Notes under the pieces: generated by a model
What the model was told of the DNA's origin: nothing
The model's database searches: none
Seen by the model: only the letters and a program-made list of their open reading frames with translations
Made by a program: the position numbers and the translations under genes
From: Gonium pectorale
Lineage: Eukaryota; Chlorophyta; Chlorophyceae; Chlamydomonadales; Volvocaceae
DNA: 19,212 nt
Reading direction: 5' to 3'
Assembly: GCA_001584585.1 (NCBI GenBank)
Contig: LSYV01000006.1
Coordinates: 3,290,020-3,309,231 of the forward strand
Shown here: in pieces, positions 10,601-19,212 of the stretch
How the letters are laid out: each line of letters begins with the position of its first letter
Numbering within the stretch: the stretch's first letter is position 1

Positions 10601-10821
10601 AGTTGCTGGCGCTGTCCGAGGCCGCTTCAGCGCAGCATCCTCGGCCCCTGAACTCCCTGCGAGGTGCAACAGTTGACTTTGTGCCTTTCTTGGCGAGACC
10701 AGATGATCTGCCGCAGGCGCAGTTAAGCACCTGCGCGCTTAAGTCTTCGAGGGCCGGGCGCGCTGGCTGGAGTGTTTGCGACATCCAATGTTGTCTCCGC
10801 TGGCTGCACCTCGGTGGTCAT
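7603..10821 (-). CDS. CTDSPL2/SCP-like HAD protein phosphatase (FCP1 homology domain), 670 aa, complete
   Basis: Six exons join in phase: 10821-10731, 10656-10559, 10296-8869, 8561-8406, 8170-8096 and 7767-7603 (TGA). Introns of 74, 262, 307, 235 and 328 bases begin GTGCTT, GTGCGT, GTGAGG, GTGCGG and GTGGGG; all end AG. Residues 1-430 are low-complexity and probably disordered, with Gln-rich and acidic tracts (acidic around 325-360). A short conserved lead-in, [13 protein letters not shown], comes next. The HAD phosphatase domain then carries nucleophile motif DLDET (D496, D498, T500), FTAS (T552), YLK (K591) and VDNSP (D607, N608), and ends …RLQELIDRA. The lead-in and NGIPIESW match CTDSPL2 and plant SSP4-type proteins. 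Family members dephosphorylate phospho-Ser/Thr, including the RNA polymerase II CTD, using Mg2+. No membrane segment is seen. All catalytic residues are present. The first two small exons are less certain than the rest. Confidence 0.92.
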
Positions 10822-10886
10822 GCCGACCCAGCGGTTGATCAACCCGCGCAACGCAGCCAGGGCTTGTAGCATAAAATGGGGAGCGA

Positions 10887-10892
10887 CTTATA
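10887..10892 (-). promoter_or_regulatory. Candidate TATA box of the phosphatase gene
   Basis: On the minus strand TATAAG lies 66 bases upstream of the ATG at 10821. That would put a start site near 10860 and give a leader of roughly 40 bases. The position is reasonable, but no transcript data support it. Confidence 0.35.
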
Positions 10893-11615
10893 ACTACTGC
10901 TGAACTATCAACAGGAGCTATCACTGCGACGCAGCAGCACGAGCGCGTGTGCGCGTCTCTCCTACTGCCTACTGTGTGATCAACAGCTTGTGACCCAACC
11001 AGGAAGCAAAAAGCGGCCCAGCGAGCAGAGGAGACTATGTCCAAGGCGAGTCCACTGGGAGACTGTATGGACACCCGGACCCGCACTTCAAGGGCGTAAG
11101 AATTTTCTGGGTGCCTGGGACCTACGGCTGGATTGCCGGCATTCCGGTTGCCGGGCAAGTACGGTTGCAGCAAGAGAGAGACGAGTTTCTTCTTCCAATT
11201 TGGACTGCATCTATCAGGCAACTTCTATGTGCGGCGGTGGGGATACTGAATGCAGGGAGCTTGGGAGCATAGTCCGCAGTGCCACGATTAGGGCTGCCCG
11301 ATCGGTGGCCAGTTGCAGGTTATACATGCATGCGTAATGGTATGAATGAGTTCCATGTAGTTGCTTTTGAGCCTCCTGCGTCTTGGCGTGAAGGGCACCG
11401 ATGGAGCACCTAGCTCGTTGAGCCGGTAGAGAGTGCTTGTGGGCTTGCCAGGGCATATTTGGGAACCTCGTTTGAGGTTCTGCATCGCGCTGCTACGCGA
11501 CCGCTAGCCGAGCCAGTACTACTGTATACTCGTGCTTTACAGTGGCTCCCGAAATGCACGTTCACGCCTGCAGTATGTCTTGCCAGCAGATAATGCGTCA
11601 TAACTGACCTGCTAC
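10893..11615. other. Divergent intergenic region
   Basis: This is the upstream region shared by two head-to-head genes. It is lower in GC than the flanking exons. The frames on both strands are short or lack ATG starts and family motifs. I see no RNA gene. Confidence 0.6.
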
Positions 11616-11621
11616 TATAAG
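11616..11621 (+). promoter_or_regulatory. Candidate TATA box of the S6PP-like gene
   Basis: TATAAG sits in an AT-rich patch (CTACTATAAG) 227 bases upstream of the first in-frame ATG. It would predict a start near 11646 and a leader of about 200 bases that includes several upstream ATGs. It is the mirror image of the TATAAG of the divergent gene. Confidence 0.35.
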
Positions 11622-11695
11622 TCTTTCACCCTATTCCGCCTGCAAGCCACTGTGCCCGGTTGTCATACTGTGCTCTTTGCGCTCCGCTGGAAGCA

Positions 11696-11794
11696 ATGGC
11701 CCTCCGATGAAATTGCAGCAGCGTTGCCAGCGGCGAAAAGCGGCGAAGCCGGGCGATGCTCGAGGAAGAAAGGTCGCTTCCTAGCCTTGGGTGA
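11696..11794 (+). promoter_or_regulatory. Three short upstream ORFs in the predicted leader
   Basis: Three uORFs follow one another: ATG 11696 (4 codons, stop 11708-11710), ATG 11707 (25 codons, stop 11782-11784) and ATG 11756 (12 codons, stop 11792-11794). The first two overlap as ATGA. A fourth ATG at 11835 would overlap the main frame, unless an intron 11791-11866 (GTGAGC…CCCGCAG) is removed. They matter only if transcription starts near 11646. Confidence 0.3.
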
Positions 11795-11842
11795 GCCCGA
11801 GGTCTTGCAGTTAGGTAATTGCTTTTCTTTGAAGATGACAAA

Positions 11843-14800
11843 ATGTTGTCGCCCCCGTTCCCGCAGATGGCGTCGCAGCACTGGGCTCGCCATCAATGCA
11901 GCCCGGCTGTGCCGTCAACCCAGCGCTCCATAAGCTGTTCGTCGCCAGCTGCACTAGTGGCAGGTGGCACGGCGACGGTCTCAGCTCGTTCGCAAGCACC
12001 GGCGGCGTTCTGCCTCTGCCACTTACTTCGCCGAGCGCCGGATGCCTCGCGTCCATCATGCATGGGCATGCCACTCGGTCTTGGTTGGACTCGCAGCGGG
12101 TTGCCGTCCACCGTCCGAGCGACCAGCCGGGCGGCAGGCGTTAGGCGCGCGGTGCCACAGCCTGCCTCAAGCACAATTTCGCTGGTAAGCACTTGGTTTG
12201 CCCCCATTAGGCCGTAATTGAGCAATCAATTTGCAGCCCCAAGGCGCTGCGTGTTTGGATAAGGTCTGCCGGTGGTTTGCATTCTTGCGATGCCCCCACT
12301 CCACCAAGACGTGTCTAAGTTGCTCTCTTGTGGTGCAACGCAGGAATATAGCGATCAATCTGCGGGAACCGTGCTGGGGAGCCTAGCCGCCGGGCCGACC
12401 CCCGTCGCTGCGGTCCGGCTGGGCGCCGCGCAGGCCCTGCTGCTGCAGACGGCAGGACCCCAGCCGTCAACCAACGGGCGGGAGCCCACGGCGGGGGCTG
12501 TGTCGGTGGAGCCAGAGCCCCTGCAGTCCCGGCAGGAGCCTGTCCCCGCCGCACTGGCATCAGTGGGGCTGGTTTGCCGCGCCGGCGGGGGCGAGGCAGG
12601 CAGCAACGGCCGAGCCAACGGCAGTGGGAGCAACGGCCAGGGGTTTGGGTGGCGGTGCGATGAATACTCTCCCGTCACGGCGCGGGCAGCCGTGCGCGCC
12701 TCCGCCTCCGCCGGCTGCACCTCGGCAGCTGTGGCCGTTGCTCCGCCGCAGCATGGGTCGCGACTGCACTCGGATGGCGCAGCCGATGGCGGAAGCCACC
12801 TGAACGGATCGGCACTGCCGGCCGCTAGAGGAGCTGCTCATACCGCCGTGCAGGCAGGAGCGCAGCGGCGGGTTCCTGGCGGGCTCACGCCCCCTGCCGG
12901 TGTCGCCTGGCCGCCCGAGTCGTGCAATCCCACCGGGACAGCGCAGGCTCGGCAGGCAGCGGCGGAAGACGGGGCGTCTGGCGGAGCCGGGGCCACAAAA
13001 CTCCCGCGCCCCTTCGGGCAGCAGCTCCACCATCGCGAGCAACCGCAGGCGGAGCTACATACGGAATCAGGGCGCTCGAGCGGGGGCCTTCCTTCTGGTC
13101 CCGCACTCCTGAACACTCTTCGCGCACCCTCAACCCCACAGCAGCAAAAACGACATCCGCAGGGGTCCCCTCGCGGTGAGGCCGCCGTCCGAATAGAGCT
13201 TGGGCCAGGCGCTGGCCGCGGCACAACAGTCGTCCTGCCCCGGCCCGGGCCGGGGCAGAGCGCGTGGCCAGGGCAGCTGCAGGTGCCTCCGGTGCGGAAT
13301 GCTGCGCCCTCCCCTGGCGCCCCGTCATCGCCGCTTGGCGGGGTGGAGGCCCCCCGTGCGCCGCGGCACCGGCAGCGGAACGCCCCGGCCGACGCAGCCT
13401 CCGCGCGGCCCTCGCCCGCCCAGGCGTCGCCGGCTGCGCGAGGCCGGCTTGCGGGCAAGGCCAGCGGAGGAGGGGCTGCCTCGCACCGCGGTCATTCGGC
13501 CTCCCAGCGGGGGAGCAGTTCAAGCCGTCCCCACGCGGACACGTTGAGGCGGCGTCAGCCGGAGCCGCGGGGCACGGCGTCATGTGCGCCCGGAGGCAGC
13601 GGAGGGCTGCATGGGAGTCATCCTGGGCGAGGAGCAGCGGCGGGTGGCGGAGAGGAGGGAAACGAGCGGCCGGTTGCGGCTGCTTCGGCCTGTGCTCGCT
13701 GGCCGCAGCCGCAACGCGTCCGACAGCAGAGCCTCCCGGGTGCTGCGGACCGGCATGCGGATCGACAGCAGCGGCGAGAGCCCGCCGGCGCCTTGCTTGC
13801 TGGGGAGGCAGTTGGTGCTGCTGCCGCCGCTACTGCCACGCACCACCAGCCACCTCCCTGTCCTGCGCCGCAGCCACAGCTGACAGCGCAGCTTCCGCGG
13901 TTAGTTGAGGCAACGCCGCCGACACCGCGCGAGGAGCGGCACCAACTCGCGCAGCAACGGTTGGCCCCCGGGCAACCTAGCGAGTCAGAACCGGAGTGGC
14001 GAGTCGGCGGTGAGGGGCCCGAGTCATCGGGGCAGGAGGCGGTGGCGGACAGCGGGCGACCCTCCACCTCGTACGACCCGGGGCCGTCGCGGAGCGCCTC
14101 GCTGCTGGCGGGCTTGCGACGTCGGAAGCGGCTGGTGCACCTGCACAGGCAACCACGGCCGCACCGAAGGAAGCGATTAGCGCTGGCCAGGGCCGCTGCC
14201 GCCGCGGCAGCGGCAGCGGGAGTGGCCGGTGGGAGCGGCCGGCGGCGGCGAGGGCCCACTGCAGCAGCAACGACACCTACGGCGAACGGCAGCGCTATAC
14301 GGGAGGAATTTCCTGCTGCTGCTGCCGGCGAGACCGGCCGATTGTCTCAGCTCCCCAGCCGCCGGATGCGGGAAGAGTTTGCCCTTCCCTGGACTGTCTC
14401 GCGCACCTCGGACACCCCCATTCAGCCCTTTCGGCTGGTGGCGGCACCAGAGGCCGGGGGGGAAACGCGGCTGCCGCGGCCGGGCGGCCAGCTGTACCCG
14501 GGCCCCCATCTCGAGCGCCTTGCGTCCGCTGCGGGTCCGGCGGACGGCACGGCGCCGGGCCGGGCGGATTTGGGGCCGGCCATGCCTTACCAGGCAGCCG
14601 TGGGCGCGGCAGGTGTGGCCGCGGCGCCCTGGGGCCCCCTGCCGCAGGCTGATGTCCCCTTCGACCCGCCTGTACAGCAGGAACCCCAGCCGTACACACT
14701 CCTGTCCACCCCGTCGTACGTGCTGTATGCGCGCGAGTCCCCGGAGGCGCGCTTCGTGGTCTACCGGTGGCTGGATTGCAATGGCGATGTGGGTGCAGGA

Positions 14801-17566
14801 CCGGGGAGCGATGGATCCGTGGGTCGGTGGTGCTGGCGGCCGCTGCTGCGGGTAACCGGCACGGGCGAGGACAGCGGCAGGCAGGCTCTGACAGCGGTAG
14901 CCATCCCCGCGCCGCCGCCATCGGGCTCCTCCTTGCCCATGGCTTCTGTGCAGGAGCCGGAGCCGACGTGCTCTGGCCATGACAGGCCGAAAGACGCAGC
15001 CGGGGGAGCGCAGGGGCGCGGGGCGGCTCTAACCGGTCCTACCACCGGCCGGACGCTGCAGTTGTATCTGGCATCCGCCGAGCCCGCGTCGGCGGCGGCG
15101 GCCGCTGCGGCAGCCGGAGCCGCAGCCGGGAATGGAAGCGGGAGAGGGGGCACTGCCGCCGGCGCCCCGCCTGCGGCAGCGCTCACCAGCCGCACCAGCC
15201 GTCTTAGTGGAACATCCAGGGCTGGTAGAGCGAAGGAGTCGGCAGGGGGAGCGGCTGGTGCCGCGGCTGCGGCGCGGCGCCGGGGGTCTGGGTTCGGCAG
15301 CTCGCTGCCTGGCGTTGGCCCACCGGTACTGCTGGAGCTCAGCCGACCTGGCCACTACCTCCTGGCGTGGTCGGGCCCTGAATCCGACGCCGAGGGGTGC
15401 CGACGGCAGGACGATCATGGCCCGGGCGGAAGCGATAGCGGCACTAATGAGGGCGGCACAGGCTCTCCCACCTGGGGGGTAAGCGACACGCGAAGCGCTG
15501 CCGTCGGGAGTCAGCCCGACACACTGGCGGCCGGTGCATCGGCATCGGCGCAGTTAACGGCGGTCGTGTCTGTCGCAACGCGCCGCCGGACGCCGCCGGA
15601 CGCGCCAACCATGCTACCGATCCCACCACCGCCTTCCGCATCGCCTGCAGCACAGACTCCAGCCGCGCAGGCTGGCAAGGCGCTCCTGTCGCTGCCACTG
15701 CCAGAGGCCGCCATAGCCGGCGTCAGGGCAGCCCCAGGCTTGAAAGCGGCGCCGATCGCAGGGGAGCCGCCTGCACCCGCCTCGCCGTCTGCGTATCCCT
15801 CCAGCGATCCCGCGGTGCAGTCTTCGCCCGCCGGCACGCAGCTTTCCCGCCATCCCCAGCATCATGAGCTGCGGCCAGAAACTAGCTCCGACTGCAGATC
15901 TGGCGGCTCAGAAACCGGCCGGCCGGTGGCCGCGGGCCTCTCTGCTCAGGCGGTGCTGGGTCGGGAGGTGGCTCTGGTTTTGGATGCAAGCAGCATGGCG
16001 GGTGAGCGACCGGGCCGGAGCTGCGGACCTGGGTGGGCGCTAAGGGTGCGGCAGCCACTCGTAGGGGATCCCCAGGCTTTATGGGCAGATACACTATCAC
16101 CGGCCTGAGAGTAGAAGGATGGGAGCGCGCAGCAATGGGCTGTGTGTTGGTTCCAGCAACCGTCCCGTCAGGCTGTGTTGCTGTTGTGCCGGTAGCGATG
16201 CGCCCAAACTTTGTTGTGTTGTCCAACCTGCGTCGCTGAGCGCATACCGCTGCAGAATGAGCCCGGTTGTCCCCCATCCTAAAACCTGTACCCGTATCCC
16301 AGGCCTCCGCGGTCGCGAGTGGGACTCGTCGTGCCGTGCCCTCCGGCAGCTGTGGGAGGCGAGCGGCGCGGTGCGGCCCGGGCTGCTGGTGCTGGCGACC
16401 AGCAGGTGAGCGGGGCGGGGCGGGGCGGGGCATGGTGGGTTGGCAGCGGACAGCGTAAAACGTGCTGTCGCCACCTGGTTTTCCACGTCCTTGGGGCCAC
16501 TGCTTGTTTATTGCCTTACTCGCAGCGTTTGCTCCCTCCTCGCTTCCCGTGGCTCTCACCCGGTGACCAGCCCCGGTGTGCCACGCCGCCGCCCCTCCTC
16601 GCCCACAGGCTGATGCCGTCGCTGCAGCAGGCATGGTGGGCCAAGCAGGACGCGCTGCCACAACCCGACGTGCTGCTGCTGGGCCTGGGCACAGCCATCG
16701 CATACCGCGTGCCGCCGCAGCCGGAGGCGGGGGAGGCGGATGCGGACGCGCACGGCGGGCGGTCGCGGGGCAGCGGAGGATGGAGGCTGGATGCCGAGTG
16801 GGCCGCGCTCATGGACGCGTCGTACGATGCCGACGCTGTCCGGCGCGCCGTTGACAGCGTACTGCAGATGTATGGGCACGTGCGCATCGCACCCCAACGG
16901 GCCGCTGCGCCCGGCAGCGCGGCTCTGGAGCTGCCCGCCGGCCGACCCGCTGTGTCGTACGGCTTGGCCAAGCAGCAGAGTCGCCACAAGGTCAGCCTCC
17001 TGGTGCACCGCTCACTACGAGAGCGGGTGGTGACCGACCTGACGGACGCGCTGCGAGCAACGACAGCGGCGCATTCGACGCGGCCTGACGGCGGGACACG
17101 TCAGCATGGTTGCGGCGGCCACGGCGGCCCTGTCGTCGTGGCGGGAGTCCGCCTGGTGACGATGCCGCGCGGCCCCCGCGGCGAGTGGTTCAGCGTCGAC
17201 GTCATCCCCGCGGCGGCCGGCAAGGCGGCGGCGCTGTGTCACGTGCTGCGCCGCTTCCGCATCCCGCCCGCCGCGGTGGTGGCGGCGGGGGACACCGACC
17301 GGGACGCGGAGCTGCTCGCGGCGGCGGGCGCGGCCGTGATCACCACGCCGCGCCCACCACCCACGCTTCGGCGCTTGCTGGAGGCACGGGCTGCGGCAGC
17401 CGAGGGGCTCGACCCATGGGCCAGCGCTGCCAGTTCCGCCGCCAGCGGCATTGGCGGCTACTGGGCGGGCGGTGCTGGAGGTGTGGGTGAGCGGCCCGTG
17501 GTGCAGTCGTCAAGCTTTGGGCCCGCGGGCGTGCTCGAGGGGCTGCAGCGATTAGGGCTGGTGTGA
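11843..17566 (+). CDS. Sucrose-6-phosphate-phosphatase-like (S6PP/HAD) protein with long disordered N-terminus; probable pseudo-phosphatase, ~1,686 aa
   Basis: Exons 11843-12184, 12344-16001, 16303-16405 and 16609-17566 (TGA) join in phase. Donors are GTAAGC, GTGAGC and GTGAGC; acceptors are CAG. An in-frame TAA at 11816 precedes ATG 11843. ATG 11867, after a strong CAG acceptor, or ATG 12290, without the first intron, are alternative starts. The first exon is Ser/Ala/Arg-rich with few acidic residues, like a plastid transit peptide. Residues 115-1320 are low complexity, with a basic cluster near 708-730 and ordered-looking islands near 898-945 and 1109-1126. The C-terminal ~350 residues follow the S6PP fold: …ALRQLWEA…, LPQPDVLLLGLGTAIAYRV, K1573 in the motif III position, and GDTDRD (1595-1600) as motif IV. 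Motif I reads LVLDASSM: the nucleophile D1328 is kept, but the second Asp and the Thr of DxDxT are gone. Sucrose-phosphatase activity is therefore doubtful. Confidence 0.78.
16412..16430 (+). repeat. (GGGGC)n G-quadruplex motif just inside the third intron
   Basis: Four runs of GGGG separated by single C begin six bases after the donor of the intron 16406-16608, on the sense strand. They fit the G-quadruplex consensus in both DNA and pre-mRNA. Confidence 0.8.
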
Positions 17567-19070
17567 GACGGGGCGCGATGCAGGCACCCGGGCGACGCAG
17601 CCCACGTTTGCGCTATTCACGCTCGGGCCTTGTGTTGTGACCGGATGACCGTCGCCCCCCGCGGAAGCAAGGTCGGGAGGACCGCGTGGGCCATCGGGAC
17701 TAACTGCCGCTCACTGGTGGTGCCTGCAACCGGCCCGCCTGGGCGTGTCTCGTGGTCATGGAAGGGTTTGGGAGCCGGCGGGACTGTGAATTGGGATGAT
17801 ATTTAGGACAGGTGTGTCAATGGCGTGCGGATAATCGCACCGTCGATCGGGGCAGAGAGGTGGAAGGGAGAGACGCGCGAGCGCAGTGAGTGCTTGAGCG
17901 GGTGTGCTGCGCCATGTGGGTTGTTTTGTCGTACGGTTGTATGGCGTTGACTTAGAGAGTTCAGGCTAAGGTCGGCTCAGTGCAACTAGGAAGCTGACGT
18001 AAAGGTAGCGAGACAATAGGAGAAGAACATGGCCGGCGATGAGCCGTGCAGGTCACCGACGATGCGCTCAGCAGGCGGGATGCGGCGGAGGAGGGCAGAG
18101 GGCGCATAGGGAGATCCGAGTAGGCTTCGCAGGTGGTGCCGCACCGGACACGCGGAAGCGGGCGCGCAGCGGCGGGGCGGCTGGTTGGCAACCTACTTTG
18201 CAACGAGACTGTGAATCTTGGTTGAGGTGGAACTGGCGTTGCCCTCCATTGGTTGCGGCAGGCGTGTGTTCGCCCAGCGCGCCGTCCGCCAGCACATGAG
18301 AGGTGCACCTGCAGCCCCGCCTGCACCCAAAGCCCACACGGAGCTGTGGATCGGATAAGCCACCGATCAGTCTTCGGACACCTCTGGCGCCAACCTGGCT
18401 GCGGTTGTTGTGCCCTCGTTGTCGTCGGCTCGTCCGCTCTCGATTCTTGAAAGCCAAGCTTGCAACACAGACCGTCTCCCGGTCTCCGCCCTCCCACTGG
18501 CAGCAAACCCACGCAGGGACCAGCGTTACATCGTCTTGCAGGCTCGACTCTTACGAGCAATCCGTTTGTGATCAGGGGGGCGGGGAGGAAGCTGCTTAGG
18601 ATGGCGCACAGGGGACTCGTTAACGCGCACGCCACGCATGGGCGCCATGACCCCTCACGCCCAAACATGTCTATCATGCCAAGCGGCCGTGGCCCGCCTG
18701 TCATGTGGCAGGCACGGGCTTCAAAAGAGGCAGGAATCACTGGAGCCAAGTGCTCCAGGCGCAAGGCGCATCGGTGGATGCTGCAGTCACGGACGCACTC
18801 CCAGGTACGCCTTCGTTCCAAGGCGACACGCGCACGCGACTGTCCGCGAGTAGCTCCCCTCCCCCCGGGGGGCCGTGGCCGCATGCGGGCATCACGCGCC
18901 CCACCCCCACGAGCCACGCCAGCCCAGGACGTCGCCGAGGGCCCAATGCGCGCCCCGCGGTGGGGCCCTGTGTTGCACAGCCTTATCTCTCGACCGCAGC
19001 ATCAGTCCGTGGCGGCCTGCCGCGGCGGCCTGCCCAGCGCCTCCCGCCCAACTGGTAACTGGTTACGGGG
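17567..19070. other. Space between convergent genes (3' UTRs)
   Basis: The two flanking genes point toward each other, so most of this is probably 3' UTR. A minus-strand frame at 17961-18917 is long (318 codons) but opens at GTG, has no motif and lies where the 3' UTR of the minus-strand gene is expected. I see no plus-strand TGTAA in the first kilobase after the S6PP-like gene. Confidence 0.55.
18526..18530 (-). terminator. Candidate TGTAA poly(A) signal for the RG-rich gene
   Basis: TGTAA on the minus strand lies about 540 bases beyond the stop at 19071-19073. TGTAA is the usual green-algal poly(A) signal, and the distance is within normal 3' UTR size. A pentamer can occur by chance. Confidence 0.35.
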
Positions 19071-19212
19071 TCAACGACGGCCCCGGCCCCGGCCCCGGCC
19101 GCCTCCACCCCGTGCTCCGCGGCCGCCGCCTCGCCCACGCCCACCACTGCCACCGCCATCGCCGCCCCTGCCCCTGCCGCCGCCCCTGCCCCTGCCGCCG
19201 CCCCTGCCCCTG
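19071..19212 (-). CDS. C-terminal Arg/Gly-rich (GAR) tail of a probable RNA-binding protein (partial)
   Basis: The minus strand is open from the window edge to a TGA at 19071-19073, giving 46 codons and no start codon in view. The peptide is almost only Gly and Arg, in RGRGGG units, and ends …GRGRGRGRR. The other two minus-strand frames read Gln/Gly/Arg or Gly/Ala repeats through the same DNA, and only this frame gives a recognisable domain with a clean stop. GAR tails close proteins such as Gar1, Lsm4, SmD1/SmD3 and similar RNP proteins. They bind RNA and are methylated on Arg. Which one this is cannot be told from the tail. The repeats could also make a chance RG frame, so the call is moderate. 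Confidence 0.55.
   Translation of the reverse strand, partial: RGRGGGRGRGGGRGRGGDGGGSGGRGRGGGRGARGGGGRGRGRGRR
19161..19212. repeat. 18-bp minisatellite, 2.9 copies, at the window edge
   Basis: The unit GCCGCCCCTGCCCCTGCC repeats at 19161, 19179 and 19197; the last copy is cut by the window end after 16 bases. Copies are identical. Eighteen bases equal six codons, so copy-number changes keep the RG frame of the minus-strand gene intact. Confidence 0.95.

Noticed and set aside
11893..12225. Minus-strand 110-codon frame opposite the first exon of the S6PP-like gene
   Set aside because: The plus-strand frame has an in-phase donor and acceptor to the long exon. The minus frame is most likely its shadow and has no motif.
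17961..18917. 318-codon minus-strand open frame
   Set aside because: It starts at GTG, has no motif, overlaps plus-strand frames of similar quality and lies in the expected 3' UTR between convergent genes.
1..19212. CRISPR arrays, bacterial operons, phage or integrase modules
   Set aside because: No spaced direct repeats, Shine-Dalgarno-led gene strings or phage families are seen. The genes are spliced and eukaryotic.

Overview
The window looks like nuclear DNA of a volvocine green alga (Chlamydomonas, Volvox or a relative). Three things point there: very high GC; spliced genes with short introns that begin GTGAGC, GTGCGG or GTGAGG and end CAG; and long exons of Ala, Gly, Pro, Gln and Ser low complexity around short conserved domains. 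The species cannot be named from the sequence. All exon joins below were worked out by hand from splice signals, reading phase and protein family fit.

Layout. (1) Positions 1-499, + strand: the last two exons of a gene ending in a PP2C-like motif. (2) Positions 500-7602: about 7.1 kb with no gene I can support. It holds an imperfect inverted repeat able to form a long hairpin (3781-4004), small tandem duplications, simple repeats, a weak minus-strand reading frame (1692-2126) and a frame-broken, coding-like relic (4377-4845). (3) Positions 7603-10821, - strand: a complete six-exon gene for a CTDSPL2/SCP-like HAD phosphatase of 670 residues. (4) Positions 10822-11842: a divergent intergenic region with a TATAAG box facing each way. 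(5) Positions 11843-17566, + strand: a four-exon gene for a protein of about 1,686 residues. Its C-terminus is a sucrose-6-phosphate-phosphatase (S6PP) HAD domain with a degraded catalytic motif I, preceded by more than 1,200 residues of mostly disordered sequence. (6) Positions 17567-19070: the space between convergent gene ends. (7) Positions 19071-19212, - strand: the C-terminal Arg-Gly-rich tail of a gene that continues outside the window.

The two well-supported genes are a head-to-head pair about 1 kb apart. Both encode HAD-fold proteins from unrelated subfamilies, one with intact catalytic residues and one apparently a pseudo-phosphatase. Nothing in the sequence shows that they work in one pathway. 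The points most worth checking are the degraded S6PP-like protein and the hairpin-forming repeat.
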